DNA of 30,859 bases from Saccharothrix sp. ST-888 (GTDB taxonomy: Bacteria > Actinomycetota > Actinomycetes > Streptomycetales > Streptomycetaceae), in assembly GCF_000955975.1 (NCBI RefSeq), contig NZ_JYJF01000092.1:1-30859 (forward strand), in the 5' to 3' direction. The translations under genes and the position numbers were made by a program. The notes beneath the pieces are model-generated. The model saw only the letters and a program-made list of their open reading frames with translations, ran no database searches and had not been told where the DNA came from. Shown here piece after piece: positions 15,912 to 24,689 of this stretch. Each line of letters opens with the position of its first letter. Position 1 is the first letter of the stretch.

Positions 15912-16013
15912 ATGCCCCTCGACTTGTTCGAGCCGTTCACCCTGGGTGATCTCAAGGGGAAGTCGGCCGGCGGCCCTTCCGCTGCTTCCCCTCCTCACCT
16001 TCGTGCCGCATGA
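15912..16013 (+). pseudogene. Truncated Old Yellow Enzyme (NADH:flavin oxidoreductase), N-terminus only
   Basis: After GGAG and ATG 15912, the frame reads PLDLFEPFTLGDLKGK, the standard start of OYE-family flavin oxidoreductases (LFxPxxLGDLxLxNR). It then runs into unrelated low-complexity sequence and stops at 34 residues; the family is normally about 350-370. The promoter region, operator and ribosome binding site look intact, so the gene was truncated while its regulator survived. Confidence 0.65.
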
Positions 16014-16133
16014 GCGGCGACGGCGTCAGGCCTCGTCTGGGCACCGTGTGCAGTCCACCCAGGCTGCGATTGCCACGACTGGCGCAGGGCCCCCTTCTTC
16101 CAACCGAAGCCGCTGCCCTGGCCGTTGGTGTCC

Positions 16134-16871
16134 CTACCGGTGTTCGGGGTTCTCGTAGTCGCGGCGGCAGCCTGCGTCCCAGGCGGTGCGCTGGTTGCCG
16201 TAGGCGGGGATGCCGCCGAGGTCCTTGAGCGCCCGGGCCAGGTGCAGCAGGTTCCAGGTCATGAAGGTGGTGTTGCGGTTGGTGAAGTCGTTCTCCGGGC
16301 CGCCCGAGCCAGGATCGAGGTACGAGGGGCCGGGGCCCGCCTCGCCGATCCATCCGGCGTCGGCCTGGGGCGGGATGGTGTAGCCCAGGTGCTGGAGGCT
16401 GTAGAGGACGTTCATGGCGCAGTGCTTGACGCCGTCCTCGTTGCCGGTGATCAGGCAGCCGCCGACGCGGCCGTAATAGGCGTACTGTCCCTGGTCGTTG
16501 AGCAGGCTGGAGCACGCGTAGAGGCGTTCGATCACCTGCTTCATCACGGAGCTGTTGTCGCCGAGCCAGATGGGGCCTGCCAGGACGAGGATGTCGGCCG
16601 CCAGGACCTGCTGGTAGAGGTCCGGCCAGGCGTCCGTCTCCCAGCCGTGCTCCGTCATGTCGGGCCACACCCCGGTGGCGATGTCGTGGTCCACAGCCCG
16701 TACGACATCGACGTGCACTCCCTGCGTGTCCAGGATGGCGGTGCTCCGGTCGATCAGCCCCTGCGTGTTGCTCGTCTCCGGCGAGCGCTTCAGAGTGCAG
16801 TTGATCACCAGGGCGTGCAGATCGTCGTATCGGGCCGGCGGTGCGTCGGTGGCGGGCGACGAAGCGGTCAC
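16134..16871 (-). CDS. Flavodoxin-fold NAD(P)H-dependent FMN reductase-like protein
   Basis: The 245-residue cytoplasmic protein has the flavodoxin/NADPH-dependent FMN reductase fold: LHALVINCTLKRSPETSNTQGL is the first strand and phosphate loop, ADILVLAGPIWLGDNSS the second flavin loop, and YYGRVGGCLITGNEDGVKH the third. A quinone- or flavin-reducing role is likely; the exact substrate is unknown. I chose GTG 16871 because GGGAGG lies 5 nt before it. It is divergent from the TPP enzyme gene, with a 202-bp shared upstream region that might hold promoters for both. Confidence 0.88.
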   Translation of the reverse strand: MTASSPATDAPPARYDDLHALVINCTLKRSPETSNTQGLIDRSTAILDTQGVHVDVVRAVDHDIATGVWPDMTEHGWETDAWPDLYQQVLAADILVLAGPIWLGDNSSVMKQVIERLYACSSLLNDQGQYAYYGRVGGCLITGNEDGVKHCAMNVLYSLQHLGYTIPPQADAGWIGEAGPGPSYLDPGSGGPENDFTNRNTTFMTWNLLHLARALKDLGGIPAYGNQRTAWDAGCRRDYENPEHR

Positions 16872-17073
16872 ACAATCCTCCCAGAACCCTCTGCGCAGCA
16901 CGATGCTCGGCGGCGCACGTCCACATCGGGCTCCAGCGTGTGGGCAGCCCACGGCCGCCGCCACCTCGACGCCGCCGAACGGCCCCGGCCCGCTCGGGGC
17001 ATCGATCCGTCCGGCCACCTCGGTCGGCGGCTGATGAGTGGCCGGGGCAGGCGGACGTGCCTACGTTCGTCGC

Positions 17074-18765
17074 ATGGGTACCGAAGTCGCGAGCGAGTCG
17101 CGGAACGTGGCAGCCGTGGAGGACGTCGCGCATCTGTTGGTGCGGTGTCTGCGGGCCGAGGGCGTGGAGTACGTCTTCGGGATTCCCGGCGAGGAGAACA
17201 TCCGCTTCGTCGACGCGCTCAACGGCTCCGGGATCCGGTACATCCTCGTGCGCCATGAGCAGGCTGCCTCGTTCATGGCGGAGATCTACGGGCGGCTGAC
17301 CGGCCGGGCCGGCGTGTGCTCGGCCACGCTGGGACCCGGTGCGATCAATCTACTGCTCGGCACCGCGGACGCCACGACCAACAGCGCGCCGATGGTGGCC
17401 CTGGCCGCGCAGGGGTCGCTGCGCCGGATCCACAAGGAGTCGCACCAGGTCATCGACCTGGTGTCGATGTTCGCCCCGGTCACCCAGTGGGCGGCCCGCA
17501 TCGAGTGTCCGGACGCGGTGCCGGAGATGACACGCAAGGCGTTCAAGACCGCGCAGAGCGAGCGCCCCGGTGCCGTGTTCCTGGCGGTGCCGGAGGACAT
17601 CGAGGCCGAACGTCCCGCAGAGCCCCTTGCACCCCTGCAGATCGACGCGGTGCGCGCCGACGCGCCCTCGCCCACCCAGATCGCGCGGGCGGCCGAGGTG
17701 CTTGCCGCGGCTCGGCACCCCGTCGTGCTGGCAGGCCATGGCACCGCCAGAGCCCGGGCCTCGGCCGCCCTGGTGCGGTTCGCCGAGCGGCTGAACCTCC
17801 CGGTCGCGACCACGTTCCACGGCAAGGGCGTCTTCCCCGACGACCACCCGAACGCCCTCGGTGCGGTCGGCTTCATGCGCCACGACTACGGCAACTTCGG
17901 CTTCGACACCGCCGACGTGCTGGTCTGCGTGGGCTATGAGATCCAGGAGTTCGACCCCGCAAAGATCAACCCGCACGGCGACAAACGAATCGTTCACGTG
18001 CACCGTTTCCCCGCCGAGGTCGACGCCCACTACCCGGTCGCCGTGGGCGTCGAAGGCGACCCCTCACAGGCACTGGACGCACTCGCGGCAGCACTGCCCG
18101 AAGGACTCACCTACGACTCCGCAAGCAGCGCCAAGATCCGCACACTGCTCGACGAAGAGCTCCGGTACGGACGCGACAACGACACGTTCCCCCTGGTGCC
18201 GCAGCGCGTGGTGCACGATGTCCGCACCGCCCTGGACCGCCACGACATCGTCCTCGCCGACACCGGGGCCGGGAAAATGTGGATGTCCCGCCTCTACCCG
18301 ACCTACGAACCAGACACTTGCCTGGTCTCCAACGGCCTGTCCACCATGGGTTTCGCGCTGCCCGGCGCCATCGCCGCCAAGCTCGCCCAGCCGGACCAAC
18401 GAGTCCTGGCGATGATGGGCGACGGCTCGTTCCTGATGAACTCCCAGGAACTGGAAACCGCCGTCCGCGAACGCGTTCCGCTGGTCGTCCTCGTCCTGGT
18501 GGACGAGGAATACGGCCTGATCACCTGGAAGATGGAACTCGAACTCGGCCGCCACAGCCACACCCGGTTCACCAACCCCGACCTGGTCGCCTACGCCGAG
18601 AGCTTCGGCGCACGCGGCTACGCCATCGAGACCGCCGGCCAACTGCTACCCGCATTGCGCCACGCCCTCGACGACGACACGGTCTCCGTGATCGCCTGCC
18701 CCGTCGACTACTCCGAGAACCTGCGCCTGACCGACAGACTGGGTAGCCTCCACGGCCCGTTCTGA
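17074..18765 (+). CDS. Acetolactate-synthase-like TPP-dependent enzyme
   Basis: The 563-residue enzyme has the three-domain layout of the acetolactate synthase/pyruvate decarboxylase superfamily. The N-terminal PYR domain contains VFGIPGEENIRFVDAL and catalytic Glu62 (RHEQAASFMAE), a central domain follows, and the C-terminal PP domain contains the TPP/Mg motif GDGSFLMNSQE (449-459) to VDEEYGLI. GIPGEEN resembles catabolic AlsS-type enzymes more than biosynthetic IlvB, and no small-subunit gene follows, which also fits a catabolic or specialised role. ATG 17074 has no ribosome binding site; it may be leaderless, or GTG 17107 may be used. Confidence 0.9.
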   Translation: MGTEVASESRNVAAVEDVAHLLVRCLRAEGVEYVFGIPGEENIRFVDALNGSGIRYILVRHEQAASFMAEIYGRLTGRAGVCSATLGPGAINLLLGTADATTNSAPMVALAAQGSLRRIHKESHQVIDLVSMFAPVTQWAARIECPDAVPEMTRKAFKTAQSERPGAVFLAVPEDIEAERPAEPLAPLQIDAVRADAPSPTQIARAAEVLAAARHPVVLAGHGTARARASAALVRFAERLNLPVATTFHGKGVFPDDHPNALGAVGFMRHDYGNFGFDTADVLVCVGYEIQEFDPAKINPHGDKRIVHVHRFPAEVDAHYPVAVGVEGDPSQALDALAAALPEGLTYDSASSAKIRTLLDEELRYGRDNDTFPLVPQRVVHDVRTALDRHDIVLADTGAGKMWMSRLYPTYEPDTCLVSNGLSTMGFALPGAIAAKLAQPDQRVLAMMGDGSFLMNSQELETAVRERVPLVVLVLVDEEYGLITWKMELELGRHSHTRFTNPDLVAYAESFGARGYAIETAGQLLPALRHALDDDTVSVIACPVDYSENLRLTDRLGSLHGPF

Positions 18766-18869
18766 GAAGAGTGCGACTCCTCTGGAAGAAAGGGCTGAAC
18801 TGGGCGAACGCTGATCGGGGCGGTACGCGGGGCTACTCGTCGCCACCGTGGAGGTGGCGGAGGACGGCT

Positions 18870-18983
18870 GATGGGTTCGCCTTCGTGCAGGCCATGGGGC
18901 TGATCAACGCCCCCGCAACGGACTGCGTGATCCGGCCCCGGGCCGAGCGTGAACGCCTCGCCTTCACACGCCCCGGACGCTGA
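18870..18983 (+). pseudogene. Relic of a tag gene (C-terminal end)
   Basis: The frame ending at the TGA 18981-18983 reads FAFVQAMGLINAPATDC then VIRP...FTRPGR, matching the end of the intact Tag at 14267 (FAFMQAMGLINDHAREC, IRP, FDRPGR) at about 60% of 35 positions. The zinc-ligand His is replaced by Pro. No Tag-like sequence is found upstream; that part is replaced by unrelated DNA after the TPP enzyme gene. Confidence 0.75.
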
Positions 18984-19112
18984 CAGCCTCGGCAGCGCGT
19001 AGGGGAGATCCCGAACGTTTCGGGCCGGAGCGGGCGGACAGGACCAACCCGTGTCCCTCCCCTCCATCGGTTGCCGGCAGGGCCGCGTATCGGACCCTGC
19101 GGATCGGGTTTC

Positions 19113-19859
19113 TCACTCCCGACGCGTGGTGATGCGCCCAGCTGCTTCGAGCCGCGACAGGCGGCTGTGCTCCCGGTCGGCCCACCGTCGTACCCGGTCG
19201 GGGTCCAGTGGGGTGCCGTGGCCGACGTGAAGCGTGGTCGGGTTGAGGGCGAGCATCTCGCGCAGGCTGGCGAGGTTCCGCCGGGGGTCGTCGTGGAAGG
19301 GCGGATTGGCGGGCTTGCCGGGGATGAGACCCATGAAGGAGTTGGCGATCAGGTCCCCAGCGACGAGGTCACCCTCGTCGGTGAGGACGGAGACCGATCC
19401 GGCGGTGTGCCCTGGGGTGGGCATGATGCGCGCCGCGATGCCGAAGTCCTCCAGACTCGTCTCCCCGCGGATCAGGACGGCGGGTTCGAACGGCTCGGCC
19501 TGGACATGGAGGTTCTTGTTCCTGTCCATGAGCCGGCCCATCGGGCCGGTGGGCAGGTACGGTTCGCGGACCCGGCCGGAGCGGAACGGCCCGAGGTCGG
19601 CGACGTGGCCGGCAACGGGCGCGCCACTGAGCCGGTGCAGCTCGGCGGCGGAGCCGAAGTGGTCGATGTGGCCGTGGGTGATGACGATCAGCGAGACGTC
19701 GGTCGGGTCCACGCCGTGCTCGGTGACCTGCTCGTAGATCCTCCCGCCGCTGCCGGGCGTTCCGGCGTCGACGATCACGGGCCGCCGGCCGAGCAGCAGG
19801 TAGGCGTTGACGGTGTGCCGGCCCATGACCGGGATCGGAACAACTTTCGTACGGGACAC
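19113..19859 (-). CDS. Metallo-beta-lactamase-fold hydrolase
   Basis: The 248-residue cytoplasmic protein has the MBL signature THGHIDHFG at residues 61-69, an upstream VDAGTPG strand, PTPGHTAGSV with the next metal-ligand His, LVAGDLI with the bridging Asp, and HVGHGTPL near the end. It is thus a dinuclear zinc or iron hydrolase of the glyoxalase II / generic MBL group; the substrate is unknown. GTG 19859 was chosen because TGGAGGAAAG stands 3-4 nt upstream; the earlier ATG at 19913 has no such site. The GlxA-type regulator lies 100 bp upstream in the same direction and could control it. Confidence 0.9.
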   Translation of the reverse strand: MSRTKVVPIPVMGRHTVNAYLLLGRRPVIVDAGTPGSGGRIYEQVTEHGVDPTDVSLIVITHGHIDHFGSAAELHRLSGAPVAGHVADLGPFRSGRVREPYLPTGPMGRLMDRNKNLHVQAEPFEPAVLIRGETSLEDFGIAARIMPTPGHTAGSVSVLTDEGDLVAGDLIANSFMGLIPGKPANPPFHDDPRRNLASLREMLALNPTTLHVGHGTPLDPDRVRRWADREHSRLSRLEAAGRITTRRE

Positions 19860-19960
19860 GGTCTTTCCTCCAGTGGTGTGGTCGCGTGGACGCCATGCGT
19901 CCGGGCGTGGCAAAGCTCCGCCGAGGCAGCAGCGCCCGGTGGTGGGTGCGGGTGGCCGGG

Positions 19961-20935
19961 TCAGAAGCGGCGGCGGTACTCGGCTGGCGTGGTGCCCAGC
20001 CGTCGCCGGAAGGTGCGGTGCAGCGTGTCCACGGAGCCAAGACCGCTGGCGGCGGCGACCTCCGGCAGGCTCCGATCGCTACCCTCCAGCAATCTCCGGG
20101 CGGCCTCCAACCTGGCTGCCTCCACATAGGCGGCTGGTGTCGTGGAGGCGCGCTGACGGAACAGCCGGGAGAAGTGGCGCACACTCAGGTGCACCCGAGC
20201 CGCGAGGGCTTCGATCGACAGGTCATCCGTGAGGTGTTCGGCGATCCACCTCCGCAGATCCTCGATCCGGTCGTCCGAGGAGCTCTGGCCAGACAACGGC
20301 ACGCTGAACTGGCTCTGCCCACCGGACCGTTTGACGTACATCACCATCATCCGGGCAGCCGCGAGCGCGAGGTCCTGGCCATGGTCCTCGGCGACCATGG
20401 CCAGCGCCATGTCCATTCCGGAGGTGACGCCGGCGCAGGTCCACACCCGTCCGGCCCGGATGAAGATCGGATCGGGATCGACGCGGACCTTGGGGTGATC
20501 GGCGGCCAGTCGGGCCGCGGTGAGCCAGTGGGTCGTGGCGGGCCGGCCGTCCAGCAGCCCGGCGGCGGCCAGCAGGTGCGCACCCGCGCAGACCGATCCG
20601 ATCCGGCGGGCCCGGGACGCCGCACGGCGCAGCCAGTCGGTGACCTCGCGGTCGATCACCGGCTCCACGGCCTCGTCGACCAGCTCGATCGCCCCCGCCA
20701 CCAGCAGGGTGTCCACCCGGCCGTTCACCTCGTCGAGAGGCAGGTCGGCCATCAGTCGGACACCGCTGGAGGTGGCCACCGGGCCGCCGTCGCCCGTCGC
20801 GACCTGCACCAGGTAGCGGGGCCGGTCGCCCCCGGCGACCCGGGATGCGACGGAGAACACCTCGGCCGGACCAGTGGCGTCCAGCAACTCAATGCCTGGG
20901 AAGGCGACGATCACGACGCGGTGCGGCTCGGGCAT
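19961..20935 (-). CDS. GlxA-type AraC family transcriptional regulator (DJ-1/PfpI + HTH)
   Basis: This 324-residue regulator has a DJ-1/PfpI glutamine-amidotransferase-like domain (about 5-190), with the nucleophile-elbow Cys116 in SVCAGAHLLAAAG, then an AraC double helix-turn-helix (about 225-322) with LSIEALAARVHLSVRHFSRLF and LPEVAAASGLGSVDTLHRTFRR. The domain pair is typical of GlxA-type activators that respond to amines, aldehydes or similar metabolites. ATG 20935 follows an AGGGC site; further upstream codons in frame lack one. The likely target is the metallo-hydrolase gene downstream. Confidence 0.92.
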   Translation of the reverse strand: MPEPHRVVIVAFPGIELLDATGPAEVFSVASRVAGGDRPRYLVQVATGDGGPVATSSGVRLMADLPLDEVNGRVDTLLVAGAIELVDEAVEPVIDREVTDWLRRAASRARRIGSVCAGAHLLAAAGLLDGRPATTHWLTAARLAADHPKVRVDPDPIFIRAGRVWTCAGVTSGMDMALAMVAEDHGQDLALAAARMMVMYVKRSGGQSQFSVPLSGQSSSDDRIEDLRRWIAEHLTDDLSIEALAARVHLSVRHFSRLFRQRASTTPAAYVEAARLEAARRLLEGSDRSLPEVAAASGLGSVDTLHRTFRRRLGTTPAEYRRRF

Positions 20936-21080
20936 GCCCTGATCATTTCGCCCGGCCGGACATGGCCGCAATGACGAGGTTCTGTCAGATCAGGCCGTCG
21001 ACGTGACATTCCGACTGCCGGCGCCGCCACGGAATCCCGGTGACGGCGCGGGCGTCTGCGGGGATCTGCTCCGCGACCCG

Positions 21081-22226
21081 TCAGCGACGTCGGCGGGCGT
21101 TGAGCCGGGCGGCCTGGCGGATCAGGTGGTCGCGTTCGGCGAGGTTGGGTGCCTTCCGGGCCGCCTCGGCGTACAGCCGTGCCGCTGCCGCCAGGTCGCC
21201 GTCGCGTTCGTGGAGGTACGCCGCCACCGCGGCGTGGCGGGGCAGTGAGGCGTCCAGCGCGGCGAGCGCTGCCAGGCCGGCGCGCGGTCCGTCGGCCTCG
21301 CCGACGGCGACTGCGCGGTTGAGCCGGACGATGGGGCTGTCGGTCAGGCGCGTGAGTTCGTCGTACCACTCGACGATCTGCACCCAGTCGGTCTCCTCGG
21401 CGGTGGGCGCATCCGCGTGGAGTGCCGCGATGGCGGCCTGGGCCTGGAACTCGCCCAGCCGGTCGCGGGCGAGGGCCGTCTGCAGGATCTCGACCCCCTC
21501 GGCGATCAACTCGGTGTCCCACCGGCCGCGGTCCTGCTCGGAGAGCGGCACCAGACTGCCGTCGGGCCCGGTGCGGGCCGTGCGGCGGGCGTGGTGGAGC
21601 AGCATGAGGGCGAGCAGCCCCGCCACCTCGGGGTGGTCGACCCGGGCCGCGAGCTGCCGGGTGAGCCGGATGGCCTCGGCGGCGAGGTCGACGTCGCCCG
21701 AGTAGCCCTCGTTGAAGACCAGGTAGAGCACGCGCAGCACGGTGGCGACGTCGCCGGGCTGGTCGAACCGCACGCCGGCCACGGTGCGCTTGGCCCGGCT
21801 GATGCGCTGCGCCATGGTCGCCTCGGGCACCAGGTATGCCTGGGCGATCTGGCGGGTGGTCAGCCCGCCGACGGCGCGCAGCGTGAGCGCTACCGCGGAC
21901 GCCGGTGTCAGTGACGGGTGGGCGCACAGGAAGTAGAGCCGGAGTGTGTCGTCCATCGCGGGCGTGTGCCCGGGCGCCGGTTCCTGGTCGACGAGGCCCT
22001 CTCGCCGGCGGCGGGCGGCATCCGACCGGGTCGCGTCGAGGAACCGGCGCCAGGCCACGGTGACCAGCCAGCCCTTCGGGTCCCGTGGAAGGTCTACCGG
22101 CCACACGCGGACCGCCTCGACCAGCGCTTCCTGCACGGCGTCCTCGGCCGCCGCGAAGCCGGCTCCGCGGCGGACGAGGATGGCGAGCACGCTCGGGGTG
22201 AGGCTCCGGAGCAGGGCCTCGTCCAT
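21081..22226 (-). CDS. ECF42-group RNA polymerase sigma factor with C-terminal TPR-like extension
   Basis: The 381-residue protein has a sigma-2 region at about 5-75 (AEDAVQEALVEAVRVWP) and sigma-4 at about 110-165 (GLTTRQIAQAYLVPEATMAQRISRAKR). A helical extension of some 200 residues with FNEGYSGDVDL, EWYDEL and RLNRAVAVGEADGP blocks marks the ECF42 group. It directs transcription from its own promoter motif, and the extension is known to be needed for activity in that group. It follows the DGPF-protein gene, ECF42's usual partner; there is no anti-sigma gene, as expected. A GTG at 22238 overlapping the previous stop (GTGA) is an alternative start. Confidence 0.93.
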   Translation of the reverse strand: MDEALLRSLTPSVLAILVRRGAGFAAAEDAVQEALVEAVRVWPVDLPRDPKGWLVTVAWRRFLDATRSDAARRRREGLVDQEPAPGHTPAMDDTLRLYFLCAHPSLTPASAVALTLRAVGGLTTRQIAQAYLVPEATMAQRISRAKRTVAGVRFDQPGDVATVLRVLYLVFNEGYSGDVDLAAEAIRLTRQLAARVDHPEVAGLLALMLLHHARRTARTGPDGSLVPLSEQDRGRWDTELIAEGVEILQTALARDRLGEFQAQAAIAALHADAPTAEETDWVQIVEWYDELTRLTDSPIVRLNRAVAVGEADGPRAGLAALAALDASLPRHAAVAAYLHERDGDLAAAARLYAEAARKAPNLAERDHLIRQAARLNARRRR

Positions 22227-22234
22227 CGGGGAGG

Positions 22235-22642
22235 TCACTCCGTGATGGTGGGCGGCGCGGCCAGGAACGGGCGGACCTCGAGCCACTCGTGGATCGGCTT
22301 GCCGCCCGCCCCGGGGGCGGCGGACAGTTCCCCGGCAAGCTCGACGGCGCGCTCGTAGCTGTCGACGTCGATCACCATCCAGCCGGCGATGAGGTCCTTG
22401 GTCTCGGCGAACGGGCCGTCGGTGACCGGCGGGCGCCCCTCGCCGTCGTACCGGACCCACGTGCCTTCGGGGGCGAGTGCCTGACCGTCGACGAACTCGC
22501 CGGTCTCCTCGAGCCGGGCCGCGAAGTCGTGCATGTACCGCATGTGCGCCGAGATCTCCTCCGGCGTCCACCGGTCCATGGGCACGTCGTTGACCGGAGC
22601 CGGGGCGCCGCGGTAGTGCTTGAGCAGCAGGTACTTGGCCAT
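22235..22642 (-). CDS. DGPF-domain (YCII-related) protein, ECF42 partner
   Basis: This 135-residue YCII-related protein has the DGPF motif at residues 75-78 inside PPVTDGPFAETKDLIAGW and an MxxYxxFxxxLxxxG-like helix (MRYMHDFAARLEETGEFVDG). Such proteins are co-encoded with, and are regulon members of, ECF42 sigma factors. GAGGAGAAA lies 6 nt before ATG 22642. The ECF42-like promoter sits about 50-80 bp upstream, so DGPF and sigma form an autoregulated operon. Confidence 0.92.
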   Translation of the reverse strand: MAKYLLLKHYRGAPAPVNDVPMDRWTPEEISAHMRYMHDFAARLEETGEFVDGQALAPEGTWVRYDGEGRPPVTDGPFAETKDLIAGWMVIDVDSYERAVELAGELSAAPGAGGKPIHEWLEVRPFLAAPPTITE

Positions 22643-22695
22643 GATGATTTCTCCTCGGTCCTGGTGCGACCCATTCTGGTCGCCTTCACCGCGGG

Positions 22696-22722
22696 GACGG
22701 AGCCGGCCACGCGTTCTCGACA
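22696..22722 (-). promoter_or_regulatory. Candidate ECF42-dependent promoter
   Basis: On the minus strand TGTCGA (22717-22722) and CGTC (22696-22699) are separated by 17 nt. As I recall, published ECF42 targets have TGTCGA in the -35 and CGA/TC in the -10, so both boxes match. The site is correctly placed upstream of the DGPF/ECF42 operon. The rest of the 22643-23008 interval shows only the ribosome binding site of the next rightward gene. Confidence 0.7.
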
Positions 22723-23008
22723 TCGCCGTCCGACATTTCTTTCGGGCTCTCGTGGACGAGCCCGGGTGCGCCGTCTCGCGGTGTCCGGGTCCAGGCCATC
22801 GCGCGAGGGCGAGACGGAGCGAGGCCTTCCAAGATCAGCAACGGCCAAGCAACTGAATCGAGGGAAGGGCCCAGGTGACCACCGAGGCCAGCCGCCCACG
22901 AGGCCCGGCGTGGAGGCAGGCGCCAGACCTCCCTTCGGGGATCTGCCGGTGCGTCAGAATTGCCTGAGTTCCATGAGGCACGCAGGAGTAGAACCGGAGG
23001 TACAGCCC

Positions 23009-24160
23009 ATGACGCGGTACTGCGTCGACCCCGACCGGAACGAGCTCACCGCCACCTGGGGCACCGGCGAAGGAGACCTCGCAACCCGTATCGCCGCCCT
23101 CCCCGCCGACACGGACATCGCCTTGCTTCTGCGCCTGGCCCACGCCCTGACTCAGCTGTCGGACGCGGCCTGGCATACCTACACCCGCCCCGCCAGCGCC
23201 GCCGACTCCCTGGAGCCCAACAGCGAGGGCTGGCGACGCGAGCAGGAACGCCAAGCCTTCAGCGAGGTCACCGAGGCCATCTCCCAGCCGAACCTCCCCC
23301 AGGGTGGGACGATCACCGTCTCCTACAGCCCCATCGTCGAATCCGCCCACCAGGTCGGCCGAGCCCTGCACGCCCTCCACGACCCGGACCTCACCACGGC
23401 CGTCCTCACCGAGGCCGCCACCGAACTCGCCGCCGTGGAGAGCGCCGAACTCGGCGACCTCACCGGCCGCGCCCAGCAGGCCGTCCTCCTCAGCCGCGAG
23501 GACGCCTCCCCCGTCCAGGTCACCGCCGCCGACCGCCTCCTCGAACAGGACCCCTTCGGCCCGGCAGCCCTTTTCTCCGACGTCGACCCCACCGCCGCCT
23601 CGGTCGCAGCCGCGCACTGGCTGGCCGCCGCAGCCGAGGTCGCCGCCGACGCCTCCGGCCAGAACCCCACCGCGGTCCTCCTCGAAGCCGACGACATCGA
23701 GGCCCTCCCCCACGAGACACCCACCCTCGTCCTCGAACTCCTCGACTCCGGCGCCTCCCCCAACGACGCCGTCACCACCCTCGTCCGCCACGCCATGCAC
23801 GTCGCCGACGGCCTCCTGCCCGACCCCACCGCGCTGCGCGAACTACTCGACGACTTCGAGGAAACCCTCACCGAATTCACCGGCGACGACGAACCCGACA
23901 TCGAGGACGTCACCCTGCGCCTGACCCCGCTCGACCCCAAGCGCCCGGCTCGCGACCTCCTCGAAGACCTCCTCGCTGGCATCCACGGCTGCTGGCTCGT
24001 CCACAGCGAGTACGACGAACTCGACGATGAAGATGAAGAGGAGGACGACACCGAGGACGACGAGGAACGGCAGGCCGAAGCGCACCAGCACCACAGCCGC
24101 GCACGCTTCGCCCAGCTCGTCCGCGCGGCCGCCGCACGCAACCACGACCGGCTGGTCTGA
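23009..24160 (+). CDS. Unrecognised acidic protein
   Basis: I do not recognise this 383-residue protein. It has no signal peptide, membrane segment or nucleotide-binding motif. It is rich in Ala, Glu and Asp and looks largely alpha-helical. Near the C-terminus (about residues 333-355) lies a run of some 20 mostly Asp/Glu residues containing DEDEEEDDTEDDEE, followed by a His-rich QAEAHQHHSRARF and a basic tail. GGAGG lies 8 nt before ATG 23009, and codon use, with C/G third positions throughout, supports a real gene. The acidic run suggests binding to a basic partner or metal, but nothing more can be claimed. Its nearest neighbour is integrase 2, so it may be element cargo. Confidence 0.85.
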   Translation: MTRYCVDPDRNELTATWGTGEGDLATRIAALPADTDIALLLRLAHALTQLSDAAWHTYTRPASAADSLEPNSEGWRREQERQAFSEVTEAISQPNLPQGGTITVSYSPIVESAHQVGRALHALHDPDLTTAVLTEAATELAAVESAELGDLTGRAQQAVLLSREDASPVQVTAADRLLEQDPFGPAALFSDVDPTAASVAAAHWLAAAAEVAADASGQNPTAVLLEADDIEALPHETPTLVLELLDSGASPNDAVTTLVRHAMHVADGLLPDPTALRELLDDFEETLTEFTGDDEPDIEDVTLRLTPLDPKRPARDLLEDLLAGIHGCWLVHSEYDELDDEDEEEDDTEDDEERQAEAHQHHSRARFAQLVRAAAARNHDRLV

Positions 24161-24689
24161 GGCACCCGGTACTCGACAGAGCGCGACCGGCACGGTCACA
24201 CGCGGAATCGGCAAGCCCACTCAGGGTTTCTCCCTTGGTGAGCATCACATCCCGAGATTCAGTCCACGGTCACCCATTTCTTTGGTGACAGTGTGTAGCC
24301 GTTCCGCTGGCAGGAGGCCACTCGGAGGCCACGGCGCACGCTTGCCGAGTCAGCCAATTCCCATTATCACTAACACGATGGGCCGTCAATGCCGAGCGTC
24401 CGGACCACCAGTTGCATGACCTCCAGACCAAGATCCCTAATTAGTTACGCACAGTAGCGAATTCCGGCGCCCACACTGCCTCCGCAAGCGAACACGGCGC
24501 CAGCCGAGCCTTTAAACGGCGTCTGCGGCCTATCCGACACGTCCAGGTGCGGGCTCTCACCGCGCGCGGCAGGTCAGAGCCCCAATTCGGCGTTGGTGAT
24601 CGCATGGTGGTCGCAGACGATCACCCGGGCGTGGCGCCTGTAGCCTCCGTGAGCCGATCAAGGAGCCGCAGTCGCAGGAGGCAGAAGAA
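24161..24689. other. Gene-free region before integrase 2
   Basis: About 530 bases lack a supported gene, and I see no excisionase or MerR-type helix-turn-helix. The interval is less GC-rich than its surroundings in places (24360-24460). GTCACC and GGTGAC arms (24269-24274, 24284-24289) with a 9-nt loop are too short to call. The ribosome binding site GGAGG near 24677 sets the integrase start. Confidence 0.55.

Noticed and set aside
24269..24289. GTCACC/GGTGAC hairpin as a terminator or operator.
   Set aside because: The 6-bp arms with a 9-nt loop and no T-run are expected by chance in this sequence.
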